Positions 1 to 8,908 of a stretch of DNA of 64,000 nt are shown here, piece after piece. The notes beneath the pieces were generated by a model. That model was not told the origin of the DNA, did not search any database, and saw nothing but the letters and a program-made list of their open reading frames with translations. How positions within the stretch are numbered: the first letter of the stretch is position 1; every line of letters begins with the position of its first letter. The position numbers were made by a program, and so were the translations under genes. The DNA lies in NCBI RefSeq assembly GCF_001884185.1, contig NZ_MAOE01000102.1, forward strand, positions 30,780 to 94,779, in the 5' to 3' direction. This stretch comes from Bacillus albus (GTDB taxonomy: Bacteria; Bacillota; Bacilli; Bacillales; Bacillaceae_G).

Positions 1-136
1 CTGGTACGATAATATCTAACATTCTATTTGATCCAGCAACCGTGTGGGTTTCAATAAAACAGTTCTTTTTTTGCTGGTGAGACTGCGAACGATTTTTATA
101 GTATTTTTTACCGTATTTATAATAGTAATCAGCCAT
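1..136 (-). CDS. Partial hypothetical protein, N-terminus only
   Basis: The reverse strand reads from an ATG at 136 to the window edge with no stop, giving about 45 residues that begin MADYYYKYGKKYYKNRS and continue through Cys, His and Thr residues to a hydrophobic stretch. A good ribosome binding site (GAAAGGAGAG) lies about 11 bases upstream at 148-157. The Tyr/Lys-rich start resembles small Bacillus spore-surface proteins, and the next minus-strand gene carries an exosporium leader, so a spore-coat role is a reasonable guess. The rest of the gene lies outside the window and I do not recognise the family. Confidence 0.6.
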   Translation of the reverse strand, partial: MADYYYKYGKKYYKNRSQSHQQKKNCFIETHTVAGSNRMLDIIVP

Positions 137-473
137 ACTTACGTTTCTCTCCTTTCTTTAAGATGTCTATATATTTTATTAAACAAAAGGGAATAGTGCT
201 TGTACAAAATAATAAAATCCGCCCTCAAAAATAATTAAAATGCTATTTGGTATGTAAATGTAAGAGCACTTGGGAAAGTGCTCTCGTGACGAGATTCATT
301 TTGTAACGACTATTTTAAAAAGAAAGGAACGTAGATTATTATATGTGCGTTCAGTTAATTGTGTGCTTTTTACAAACAAAGAACAGCTAGCAAAAGCTAA
401 CTGCTCGGTTAATTGAATGTGAAAATTTAGCTTTTACATTTTCATAGCGGGATAAGTAATTACTATCTTTTAG

Positions 474-610
474 TGAACTACTCGCCACTTAGCAAAGCTT
501 GAAGTGGGAGCTTCTCAGTTCCACGACGAAAGTAACCTTTCATCTCCCTGAGCGTTACTTCGGGGTGTTCCACCCCTAGATGTCCAACACATGGATGCTC
601 TTTTGGTACG
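474..610 (-). mobile_element. Right-end remnant of a tnpB-type IS200/IS605 element (omegaRNA-like), no tnpB
   Basis: Read on the minus strand, this stretch ends with GAAGCTCCCACTTCAAGC followed by GCTAAGTGGCGAGTAGTTCAC. The same block, about 60 bases nearly identical, occurs at 20763-20840 on the plus strand, and a more diverged form occurs at 22827-22910. In tnpB elements the 3' end of the gene and the element right end form the scaffold of the guide RNA. No tnpB reading frame and no left end are present here, so this is an orphan end. It abuts the stop codon of the neighbouring exosporium-leader gene. Assignment rests on internal repetition and on resemblance to Bacillus IS1341-type ends from memory. 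Confidence 0.6.
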
Positions 611-619
611 GTTGATATT

Positions 620-1204
620 TTACGCAGGAACCGAATTTATTGCAGAAAATCCACGATTGCCGACTAGAGCAGATGATATGTTATAGCTAAGATCTCCTAT
701 ATTAGCTATAACACGATAATGAACTGGATCTGGTTGTGCTATCGGGTTTCCTGGGGCATCTACCCATGTAAATGTGGAGTTAAAGTTATATAGTGTGTCT
801 GCAGCAGTAGCCATTAGGTAGCTTCCAGAAACACTTGTTTTTGTGAGTAAAACATTGTCACGGAATAATTGATACGTAATGGCATTTACATTAAAGGCTG
901 CATCCTGATTTTCTCCTACATGAACAGATATATCTGTTCCAATCGTCGCGTTTAATAGTACTCTGTCACCTTTATTTTCTATAGGAACAAAGACCTCCAT
1001 AATTAGAACGTTATTTGTATTTGGTGGAAGATCTATAAAATCAAGGTCTGGTACAAGGGGAGTAAAAAATAAGGTCAGCCCAGTAGGCCCAGTACTTCCA
1101 CTCAGTCCTATATTAACAGTAGGGATTTGAAAGGGTTGCATAGGTGGGAGTGTAGGTCCCATTGAACCTGGATTTAATGCAGCAGAAGATAAAAGCTCGT
1201 CCAA
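620..1204 (-). CDS. Exosporium-leader protein, BclA-like N-terminus without a long collagen region
   Basis: 194 residues. Residues 11-29 read LNPGSMGPTLPPMQPFQIPT, closely matching the BclA/BclB-type exosporium leader, whose usual core is VGPTLPPIPPFTLPTG. That leader targets proteins to the exosporium basal layer in the B. cereus group. It is followed by only one or two Gly-X-Thr triplets (GSTGPTG) instead of a long collagen-like repeat. The remaining 150 residues are Thr/Asn/Val-rich and look like a beta-sandwich C-terminal domain, which in the family trimerises at the spore surface. Start is ATG at 1204 with AGAGGTG just upstream. The gene stands alone, and upstream an inverted repeat near 1292-1318 could terminate a transcript. 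Localisation is inferred from the leader. Confidence 0.75.
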   Translation of the reverse strand: MDELLSSAALNPGSMGPTLPPMQPFQIPTVNIGLSGSTGPTGLTLFFTPLVPDLDFIDLPPNTNNVLIMEVFVPIENKGDRVLLNATIGTDISVHVGENQDAAFNVNAITYQLFRDNVLLTKTSVSGSYLMATAADTLYNFNSTFTWVDAPGNPIAQPDPVHYRVIANIGDLSYNISSALVGNRGFSAINSVPA

Positions 1205-1602
1205 TATAAATCACCTCTAAAAAATTCGTATTACTAATAGTAAATGCATTGATAGGGCAAAGTGAAATGGACAAGCTTTCATAAAAAATAGAGCACACAT
1301 ATAAGTGTGCTCTTAAGAACGCTTTAGATTTGTATGACTAGATAGTCAACATACAATAAAATATATGTGATAGATGTGTATCATTAAATATACTACAATA
1401 AAAAGAGAATATTATGTTCAATATGTGAGCTTAGTATTCTTTTTTGTTACATTATATAATCATTAACTGTACGCTAATAATCTAGTATATTATGTTTATA
1501 ATGTGATAGAAATTTATTCTTTATAGTGGGAGGACAACTTCTATAGGAGTGGTGGTGTAAAAACAATCGTTAGTTTTAGTATGAATCTAGGGGAGGAATT
1601 CT
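1205..1602. other. Intergenic region between the exosporium-leader gene and the Tn554-type trio
   Basis: AT-rich, no supportable gene. It contains the GTGTGCTCT/AGAGCACAC inverted repeat at 1289-1316 and must hold the left end of the Tn554-like element and the tnpA promoter, but I could not fix the element boundary because the opposite end is unknown. Confidence 0.5.
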
Positions 1603-2721
1603 ATGCGAGTACAAGAGGTTATCCTAGAGGAAAGTATAAAATACATGTTAGTAGATGAAAGAGGGATCCCGATTGTTCCCGTTGTAAAATATCTCAAATA
1701 TTTGGATAGCACAGGTAAAAGTAGGAATACTCAAAAGACATACTGTTATGCGCTGAAACAATACTTTGTATATTTGAGAGAAATTGAAAAAGATTACAAA
1801 GAAATAAAATTAGAACATCTAGCAGATTTTGTTGGATGGTTACGTCATCCGTATACTAGTTTAAATGTAATGTCTTTTTCACCTGTAAATTCTAAAAAGA
1901 CTGAAAAAACAGTGAATTTAACAATTACTGCTGTTACAAATTTTTATGATTATTTATACCGTAACGAAGAATTGTCTAAGGACATGAATGAAAAACTAAT
2001 GCGCCAGATTTATACAGGTGGAAAAACACGCTATAAGAGTTTTCTACATCATATCAATAAGAATAAGCCCTCTATCCGAAATGTATTGAAAGTAAAAGAG
2101 CCTCGTAAAAAGATTCAAGTTCTCACAAAAGAGCAAGTGCAACAAACTTTCACAGCTACTACAAATATACGAGATGCTTTCCTTGTTCAACTTCTGTTTG
2201 AAACAGGATTGCGTATTGGAGAAGCCCTCTCTCTATTCCTGGAAGACTTTATATTTGACCACAGAAAAGGACATCGGATTCGCTTGATGGATCGAGGAGA
2301 ATTGGAGAATGGTGCAAAGCTCAAAACAGGAGAACGAGAGATATTTGTATCGCAACACCTAATGAATTTGTATGATGATTATCTGTATGAAATTATGGAT
2401 GAACTGGATATTAAAACAAACTTTGTCTTTGTTAAACTACGTGGGAGAAATGTGGGTAGACCTATGAATTATAGTGATGTAGAATCTCTCTTCAAACGCT
2501 TGCGAAAGAAAACAAAAATTAACATCCACCCCCATCTGCTCCGACATACCCATGCAACTATATACTATCAGGAAACAAAAGACATCAAACAAGTACAAGA
2601 GAGATTGGGACATGCCCAAATTCAAACAACAATGAATTTGTATCTCCATCCTTCGGACGAAGATATCCGTAAGGATTGGGAAAAAGCGCAAGATGCATTC
2701 AAAATCGATGAAAAAAGCTGA
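1603..2721 (+). CDS. tnpA: Tn554-family transposase A, tyrosine recombinase
   Basis: 372 residues, matching the roughly 360 residues of Tn554 TnpA. The N-terminal half (about 25-170) is a SAM-like core-binding domain. The C-terminal half carries the tyrosine recombinase active site: Arg in ETGLRIGEAL, the box II HLLRHTHAT, the His of ERLGHAQ, and the Tyr nucleophile in TTMNLYLHPS. With TnpB and TnpC it would catalyse site-specific, orientation-specific integration of a Tn554-like transposon. A strong ribosome binding site (GGGGAGG) precedes the ATG. The next gene starts 11 bases after the stop, so the three genes form one operon. The order A-B-C and the sizes are diagnostic of the family. The attachment site could not be identified. 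Confidence 0.9.
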   Translation: MRVQEVILEESIKYMLVDERGIPIVPVVKYLKYLDSTGKSRNTQKTYCYALKQYFVYLREIEKDYKEIKLEHLADFVGWLRHPYTSLNVMSFSPVNSKKTEKTVNLTITAVTNFYDYLYRNEELSKDMNEKLMRQIYTGGKTRYKSFLHHINKNKPSIRNVLKVKEPRKKIQVLTKEQVQQTFTATTNIRDAFLVQLLFETGLRIGEALSLFLEDFIFDHRKGHRIRLMDRGELENGAKLKTGEREIFVSQHLMNLYDDYLYEIMDELDIKTNFVFVKLRGRNVGRPMNYSDVESLFKRLRKKTKINIHPHLLRHTHATIYYQETKDIKQVQERLGHAQIQTTMNLYLHPSDEDIRKDWEKAQDAFKIDEKS

Positions 2722-2732
2722 AGGTGGTAAAC

Positions 2733-4838
2733 ATGAAGCGAAAACAGCAAACAAATATAGGAGAAGTCAATTTTCATGAACGATTAAAATATGAACTCTC
2801 TAGTTATATGGAAAAAACAATTCAACCTGATGGATTTGTTACCACTAAACATGTGAAAGAAGCTTATTTTTTAATTAATGACAGTTGGAACATTGAATTC
2901 TTAGAAAGTATCCCTCAATTTCGGAGAATGGCGGATAACTACAAAGGAAAACGTCGAAATGTGTATTTTCGAATAAATAGTCCAACTGTTAACCTTGAAA
3001 TAAAATATGTGTGGTATCAAAAGTTATTTAAAGAACATTGGGCACTAAGCAGTAGTTTTGATGGAAATGCCGCATTATTAAACAAATTATCTCTTTTTCT
3101 TAACACAAAATACCCCCATCTTTTCTCTTTATTTGATTTAGATATGGATAAGGCTGAACGAGAATGGTGGTTTTGGTTAAAACAGCAAGGAATTCCTATA
3201 ACAAAGACATCAAAGACCACAGTATTCGACGGATATACACATAAATCCCCCGCAGCAACTTATTTTCGTATCATCTATTCCAACTTCTTGGTGTTAGCAG
3301 ATTCTCGTGATGAATGGGAGAAAGACCGTTGGGATGTACGGATATTACACACAAAGTATGGGATATACTACAGCAAAAGTTTAACTGCGCATTACCTCGA
3401 TTTTACTAAAATAGAACCGTTGAAAATTAGAGAGAGTACAAAAAAGTATATTAAACAACGTTTAATGGGACGAAGCGATCTTTCGTTTGCGACATCAAGA
3501 TTTTACCTAAGGACTTTGAATAAATTTTTTGCTTTCATATTTTCATTGGAACCAACTTGGAATGATTGGAAAAATCTCAAAAGACCTCATATGGAACAAT
3601 ACATTCAATGGTTGCATGAATACACCAAAAATAAAGGTATTGACTCTTCAGAAAGATATATATCAGAAGAGTTGAAATGTATAAATAAGTTTTTGGGAGA
3701 TGTTCAAAAATACGAATATGGCATTGCGCCAAATAAAGATGTACGATTATTGATTTTCCCAGGGGACAAACCTAAAGTGAAAAAAAAGCCCTTCGGGCAA
3801 ATTGATTACATTCCTGATTTTGTACTGGAACAATTATTTGCTCACCTTAACGACCTACCGGAAGACATTATACCAGTGGTATGGGTGGCTTTTAAAACAG
3901 GACTTCGTATTTCAGATGTGTTAGAACTCACAATAGATTGCCTTGTACAATTGAATGGTAAATACTCCATTGTAACTGATATTGAAAAAACACAGGTGCA
4001 AGGACATCGAATTCCAATTGATGAAGATCTCGCGAAAATTCTTTCCGTTTTAATTTCATATTCCAAAGAAAATAGTACGCGAGATAATAATCCAGAAGGA
4101 TATATTTTTGTAAGGTATCAGGGTACACGAAAAGGTAGGCCATATACTCAAGGTTGGATTCGAAGTCATTTGAATGAATTAGCAAAAAAGAAACATATTG
4201 TAGATGAAGATGGTAATATATTTCGTTTTAAAACTCATCAATTTCGTCATACATATGCTGTGAAATTATTGAATGGAGGCACAGATATTCTAACGGTACA
4301 AGAATTATTAGCACATGCTTCTCCTGAGATGACTTTACGGTATGCAAAACTATTGGATGAAACTAAGCGAAAAGCGTTCGAATCTGTTATTAATCAAGGG
4401 GTTTTCAGCTTTGATTTGAACGGTGAGGTACAAGAGATTAATGCAGGTGAAGATATTCCTGATGATATATTGCAAGCACTCTGGCAAGAGCATAAATTAA
4501 ATGCAATGGACAACCCTTATGGAACATGTCATGCACGATTGAAAGGAGATTGTCCACATATGGAAGCTCCGCCTTGTTTAACATGCAACAGTGGCAGCCC
4601 TTGCAAGGACTTGGCGATTGGATTTTCAGAGTTGGATATTGAAAAATATGAGTTGCACATAAAAACAACCACAAGAGCTGTAGAAATAGCTAAACAGCAT
4701 AATCGTGAGGATATGGTTGAGAAGCATGTACGGAATTTAAACAGGTATCAAGGCATCTTAAATAATATTAGAGAAGGTAATATTATTTTTGGTCGGCAAG
4801 ATCGTATAAAAAGAAAGTGTGGTGTGAAACATGGCTAG
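2733..4838 (+). CDS. tnpB: Tn554-family transposase B, tyrosine recombinase
   Basis: 701 residues from the ATG at 2733. That start is preferred over a GTG nine bases earlier because AAGGTGG at 2721-2727 then sits at normal spacing. The long N-terminal region (about 1-230) has no motif I recognise. A core-binding domain follows, and the catalytic domain contains FKTGLRISDVLEL, HQFRHTYAVKLL, ELLAHASPEMT and the nucleophile region LRYAKLLDE. Near the C-terminus a Cys cluster (CHARLKGDCPH, PPCLTC, PCKD) probably binds zinc, as in Tn554 TnpB. It overlaps tnpC by eight bases, which suggests translational coupling. This is the Tn554 TnpB, a recombinase unrelated to the RNA-guided TnpB at the right end of the window. 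Confidence 0.9.
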   Translation: MKRKQQTNIGEVNFHERLKYELSSYMEKTIQPDGFVTTKHVKEAYFLINDSWNIEFLESIPQFRRMADNYKGKRRNVYFRINSPTVNLEIKYVWYQKLFKEHWALSSSFDGNAALLNKLSLFLNTKYPHLFSLFDLDMDKAEREWWFWLKQQGIPITKTSKTTVFDGYTHKSPAATYFRIIYSNFLVLADSRDEWEKDRWDVRILHTKYGIYYSKSLTAHYLDFTKIEPLKIRESTKKYIKQRLMGRSDLSFATSRFYLRTLNKFFAFIFSLEPTWNDWKNLKRPHMEQYIQWLHEYTKNKGIDSSERYISEELKCINKFLGDVQKYEYGIAPNKDVRLLIFPGDKPKVKKKPFGQIDYIPDFVLEQLFAHLNDLPEDIIPVVWVAFKTGLRISDVLELTIDCLVQLNGKYSIVTDIEKTQVQGHRIPIDEDLAKILSVLISYSKENSTRDNNPEGYIFVRYQGTRKGRPYTQGWIRSHLNELAKKKHIVDEDGNIFRFKTHQFRHTYAVKLLNGGTDILTVQELLAHASPEMTLRYAKLLDETKRKAFESVINQGVFSFDLNGEVQEINAGEDIPDDILQALWQEHKLNAMDNPYGTCHARLKGDCPHMEAPPCLTCNSGSPCKDLAIGFSELDIEKYELHIKTTTRAVEIAKQHNREDMVEKHVRNLNRYQGILNNIREGNIIFGRQDRIKRKCGVKHG

Positions 4839-5211
4839 TTATAATCGTATAGAACAGCTAAAAGTAATTCATGCATCCAGAAAGGCAGTCACCTCTCAAA
4901 AAGTTGATGAAGCGATCCAAAGGCTCGTATGGGCCAATCAGAACATCAATTTTAATAGCGTAGCAAATGAGGCTGGTATCGCTAAAGCAACACTATATAA
5001 CAACCGGAACTTCCGTGAACGGATTGAAGCCCTGCGACAACAACAGGCACAAGCGTCTACAAAGAAACAGATAAAACGTGAGATAAGTGATAGAAACAAA
5101 GATGTAATTATTGAATCGTTGAAGCGAAGAATCAAGAAAGTTGAAGAAGAAAACAAACAATTACGGAATCAACTAAAAGTGGCATATGCAGACGTATATA
5201 AACAGATATAA
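4831..5211 (+). CDS. tnpC: Tn554-family transposition protein C
   Basis: 126 residues, essentially the length of Tn554 TnpC (125). A helix-turn-helix-like segment lies at about residues 20-65 (VDEAIQRL, FNSVANEAGIAKATLY), and residues 80-120 form a Lys/Glu-rich coiled coil (RRIKKVEEENKQLRNQL). In Tn554 the C protein is a non-recombinase accessory factor that raises transposition frequency and biases orientation. The start overlaps the end of the recombinase B gene. A hairpin with T-run at 5381-5414 closes the operon. Confidence 0.88.
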   Translation: MASYNRIEQLKVIHASRKAVTSQKVDEAIQRLVWANQNINFNSVANEAGIAKATLYNNRNFRERIEALRQQQAQASTKKQIKREISDRNKDVIIESLKRRIKKVEEENKQLRNQLKVAYADVYKQI

Positions 5212-5380
5212 GTGGATATAAACAAATAGAAAGATGTAATTTTATCGCACACACTTAAATTTTTTGAAAAGCAATAAAGAAAGACCGTCAATAAAATAGA
5301 GCCAATGCTCAAAATATTAATTTAAATCCAGTTTCTACTTAGGAACTGTGCCTAAAACAAAATTCTCTTTCAGTATTTTT

Positions 5381-5414
5381 CCCTCGGCTTATTTATGAGT
5401 CGAGGGTTTCTTTT
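5381..5414 (+). terminator. Rho-independent terminator after the Tn554-type operon
   Basis: CCCTCG and CGAGGG arms enclose a short loop and are followed by TTTCTTTT. It separates the transposition genes from the Bce module. Confidence 0.65.
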
Positions 5415-5422
5415 GTGAAACA

Positions 5423-5436
5423 TTACAAAAATGTAA
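5423..5436 (+). promoter_or_regulatory. Candidate BceR-type response-regulator box
   Basis: TTACAAAAATGTAA is a 5-4-5 inverted repeat matching the pattern TNACA-N4-TGTAA that I recall for BceR-like regulators of peptide-antibiotic transporters. It lies about 100 bases upstream of the transporter ATPase gene, where such boxes are found. Regulation by the cognate regulator at 8909-9580 is inferred. Confidence 0.55.
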
Positions 5437-5539
5437 CGTTAATGTAATGTAGTTCCATCGATACTTCAAATATAACCGGATAAAATTAGTTACATAAGAC
5501 GACGTCAAAAACGGAGCGTTACCAAAAGGAGTGCTACAA

Positions 5540-6307
5540 ATGAAAACCATATTAAGTGTTGAAAAAATTGAAAAATATTATGGAAATAAAGATAACGTAA
5601 CAAAGGCAATTGATAATATCAGCTTTAAAGTAGATGAAGGGGAATTCGTTGGAATCATGGGACCTTCAGGAAGTGGTAAAACTACGCTTCTTAACTGTAT
5701 ATCAACTATTGATAATGTTACTACAGGAAAAATAATCATCAATAATAGTGACATTACTAGGTTAAAATCAAAAGCATTAGATAAATTCAGACGAAATGAG
5801 TTAGGCTTTATATTTCAGGATTTTAACCTATTAGATACTCTTACAGCATATGAAAATATTGCTTTAGCGTTAACAATTAAAGGTGAAAAAAGTTCAGAAA
5901 TAGATGGGAAAATAAAAGCAGTAGCAAAGTATTTGGAGATTGTAGAAGTTTTAAACAAATATCCTTATCAGATGTCAGGTGGACAAAAACAAAGGGTGGC
6001 GTCAGCAAGAGCAATCGTGACAGATCCATCCTTAGTCCTTGCGGATGAACCAACCGGAGCGTTAGATTCTAAATCATCTAGATTATTACTGGAAAGATTT
6101 GAGAGTCTAAATGAAGATTTAAAGACAACAATTCTTATGGTTACGCACGATGCCTTTACAGCTAGCTATGCTCGTAGAATCCTTTTTATTAAAGATGGGG
6201 AAATCTTTAATGAGTTAGTCAGAGGAAATGATTCTCGAAAAGAATTCTTTAATAAAATTATCGAAGTAATCACGCTGCTTGGAGGTGATGATAATAATGT
6301 ACTCTAA
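5540..6307 (+). CDS. bceA: Bce-type ABC transporter ATP-binding protein
   Basis: 255 residues from the ATG at 5540, with AAAGGAG eight bases upstream; an in-frame GTG at 5531 overlaps that site and is less likely. Walker A GPSGSGKTT (about residue 40), Q-loop FQDFNLLD, signature MSGGQKQRV, Walker B LVLADEPTGAL and switch His (MVTHD) are all present. It belongs to the MacB/LolD-like subfamily that powers BceB-type permeases conferring resistance to cell-wall-active peptides such as bacitracin. Its last 11 bases overlap the permease gene. 'bceA' is a family-level name; the substrate of this copy is unknown. Confidence 0.88.
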   Translation: MKTILSVEKIEKYYGNKDNVTKAIDNISFKVDEGEFVGIMGPSGSGKTTLLNCISTIDNVTTGKIIINNSDITRLKSKALDKFRRNELGFIFQDFNLLDTLTAYENIALALTIKGEKSSEIDGKIKAVAKYLEIVEVLNKYPYQMSGGQKQRVASARAIVTDPSLVLADEPTGALDSKSSRLLLERFESLNEDLKTTILMVTHDAFTASYARRILFIKDGEIFNELVRGNDSRKEFFNKIIEVITLLGGDDNNVL

Positions 6308-8279
6308 GATTGCCGTAAGTAATGTAAAGAAGAGTTTTAAGGATTATGCTATATATTTCTTAACACTAACATTAGCTGTTTGTATATTTTATAGCTTTAA
6401 TTCAATAGAGTCACAAAAGGCGCTTACTGAACTGAAGTATACAGGTTCATCATATATAAAAACGTTAACTAGTGCATTGGCTGGTGTATCAGTATTTGTA
6501 TCCATCATATTAGGAAGTCTTATATTATATGCGAGTAATTTTTTAATAAAGAAACGTAAAAAAGAATTAGGAATTTATATGACCTTAGGTATGGGAAAAA
6601 GAAGAATATCTAGCATATTAGTAACAGAGACCATAATAGTTGGAGCTATATCTTTAATTAGCGGACTTATACTAGGGATTACAGTATCACAAGCCTTATC
6701 TAGCTTGACTTTAAAGCTATTCGATTTATCGATGAATGAATATAAATTCGCAGTTTCGACAGGTGCTATAGGTAAGACTATATTGTACTTTGGTATCATG
6801 TTCTTACTTGTTATAATCTTTAATGTATTTGTTATTTCTAAATACAAGATTATCGATTTGTTAACAGCAAGTAAGAAAAATGAAGAGGTAAAATTTAAAA
6901 ATCCTATTATATATCTAATGGTATTTATTTTATGCGTAATTTCGCTTGGCTATGCATATAAAACAATACTGAGCATAGGATTCAGGACAGATGATCCTAT
7001 GTTCCTGCTAGCAATAATCCTTGGGATTTTAGGCACATTATTATTTTTCTTTAGTTTATCTGGATTCATCTTGTATATAGTAAAGAAAAATAAAAAGGTA
7101 TATTTAAAAGAATTAAATATTTTTATAATTAAACAAATAAATAGTAAGGTGAATACGAATTTTTTATCCATGTCTCTCATTTGTTTAATGTTATTTCTTA
7201 CAATAGGGATATTGTCTACTGGAATAAGTTTTAAACAAGCTACTGAAGAAGGACTTGAACAAGTAACGCCTTTTGATGCTAGCGTAAGGTTGTACAATGA
7301 TGGTCAAAATAGCAATGAAGATACGTTAAATAAGATTAAATCTAAAATAAGTAAAAATGAAAAATATATAGTTTACAATGAATATGATGCAGAGTTAAGC
7401 ACAGGAGAATTGTTGAAATCTCGAGATAAAAAGCTTCAGCCATTTAACGTAAGCTTTGTTAAGGTATCTGATTATAATAAAATTCTCCAATTAAAGGGTG
7501 AAAAAGAAATAAATTTAAATAAGGATGAGGTTTTAATCTCATCAGATAAAGGTCCCGTAATTAAACCAATTAATAAAAAGTTGAAAGACAGTAATAAACT
7601 TAATATTAAAGGAAAAGAATACTTGGTAAAACAAACTAAAGTTATAGAAGAAAATCTTCATACTACTAGTGGTTTTACAGATAATGCATGTACAATCATT
7701 ATAAATGATGAATTTTTATCAGGTTATAAGATTCGTAAGTCATTTTTCAATGTAAATTATTTAGATAAAAACAGAGAAGAATATAATAAAAAGTATGATA
7801 AAATCGCCGAGGACTTTTTTACGGCTGGATATCGGGATAATGGTATCCCATACGGGGTATCAAAGGATCAAACATACTCAGAATCCAAGGGGTTCACAGT
7901 TATGGTGCTGTATATCGGAATATATATTGGAATCGTATTCTTAATTACTAGCATGGCTGTATTAGCCCTTCAACAATTATCAGAGGCCAGTGATAGTATA
8001 GAAAGATATAAAGCCTTAAAGAGAATTGGTGCAAACGAAAGAATGATTAACAAAACAATTTTTGTGCAAACTTGCATATATTTTAGTCTTCCAGTTATTC
8101 TTGCATTGATTCACTCAGTGGTGGGAATTAAGATGATGAGTGACGCGATAAGTAATGTGTATGAACTAGATATTACCCTTCCAGCGCTAATGACCGCTTT
8201 CATATTTATTATAGTGTACGTAGGATATTTCTTTACAACATATGTAGGATATAAAAATATTGTTAAGAGTAATTTGTAA
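6297..8279 (+). CDS. bceB: Bce-type ABC transporter permease with large extracellular sensor domain
   Basis: 660 residues, typical for BceB-type permeases. About four membrane segments lie in the first 270 residues, then about 200 residues of hydrophilic extracellular domain (about residues 315-510), then a FtsX-like C-terminal membrane bundle, ten segments in all. The extracellular domain between TM7 and TM8 is the ligand-sensing part in this family. I place the start at ATG 6297, where GGAGG at 6281-6285 sits 11 bases upstream; ATG 6288 would lie directly on the ribosome binding site. Such permeases detoxify peptides and also tell the histidine kinase how busy they are (flux sensing). Both transporter genes overlap, so translation is coupled. 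Confidence 0.88.
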   Translation: MYSKIAVSNVKKSFKDYAIYFLTLTLAVCIFYSFNSIESQKALTELKYTGSSYIKTLTSALAGVSVFVSIILGSLILYASNFLIKKRKKELGIYMTLGMGKRRISSILVTETIIVGAISLISGLILGITVSQALSSLTLKLFDLSMNEYKFAVSTGAIGKTILYFGIMFLLVIIFNVFVISKYKIIDLLTASKKNEEVKFKNPIIYLMVFILCVISLGYAYKTILSIGFRTDDPMFLLAIILGILGTLLFFFSLSGFILYIVKKNKKVYLKELNIFIIKQINSKVNTNFLSMSLICLMLFLTIGILSTGISFKQATEEGLEQVTPFDASVRLYNDGQNSNEDTLNKIKSKISKNEKYIVYNEYDAELSTGELLKSRDKKLQPFNVSFVKVSDYNKILQLKGEKEINLNKDEVLISSDKGPVIKPINKKLKDSNKLNIKGKEYLVKQTKVIEENLHTTSGFTDNACTIIINDEFLSGYKIRKSFFNVNYLDKNREEYNKKYDKIAEDFFTAGYRDNGIPYGVSKDQTYSESKGFTVMVLYIGIYIGIVFLITSMAVLALQQLSEASDSIERYKALKRIGANERMINKTIFVQTCIYFSLPVILALIHSVVGIKMMSDAISNVYELDITLPALMTAFIFIIVYVGYFFTTYVGYKNIVKSNL

Positions 8280-8349
8280 AGAGATTAATTGTAGACAAGG
8301 TTTTAGTAAAATTCAGTAGTAAAAATAATAGAAGTAAAAGGTGATTATT

Positions 8350-8712
8350 TTGAAAAAAACGCTAATTGTTTTAAGTATTTTAAGTGGACTGTTATTCGCA
8401 GCAGTTGGAGGTTGGTACGGTTATAATAAACTGAAGTATGAAAAGTGTTACGTTAAAATAACAGAAAATAGTAAATCAGGTATTGTGAACCCTTCGACAG
8501 GATTCTTTGATTATAATCTAATGGCATATGATAAAAAAGGAAATGAGATTCCTGTGAAATTTTGGGCTCAAAAAAAGCTGAAAGTAAATGCATATCTTGC
8601 TGTTGATGTATTTAAACCCTTGAATAAGGATTCAAATGATATAAACTCATATAAAGAGGTAACGGGAGAACAATTACCTGAAAAAGTGAAAGAAAAGTTA
8701 AATGTTAAATAA
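8350..8712 (+). CDS. YxeA-family small secreted or membrane-anchored protein
   Basis: 120 residues from a TTG start at 8350, with AAAAGGTGA six bases upstream. A Lys-rich start and hydrophobic segment at residues 5-25 act as signal or membrane anchor. The rest is a small beta-rich domain containing GYNKLKYEKCYVKI and FWAQKKLKVNAYL, features of the YxeA family. Genes of this family regularly sit beside Bce-type transporters, as in the B. subtilis yxdJKLM-yxeA cluster, and that is the arrangement here. Biochemical role unknown. A single Cys in the mature region is not in a lipobox. Confidence 0.75.
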   Translation: MKKTLIVLSILSGLLFAAVGGWYGYNKLKYEKCYVKITENSKSGIVNPSTGFFDYNLMAYDKKGNEIPVKFWAQKKLKVNAYLAVDVFKPLNKDSNDINSYKEVTGEQLPEKVKEKLNVK

Positions 8713-8908
8713 TAAATAAGGATTCATGTAAAGAGGTATTTACTGAAAAGTAGGTACCTCTTTAATATAATCAAGAATGTAACAGGTGAAAATCCCTAAT
8801 AAAACTAAATATGCATTTTCATATTTAGTAGTTAAATATAGCTGTATATTTATATGAGATATTAGAGATAATATAATGGAAGGTGAAATAGATCGGTGGG
8901 GGAAATAT

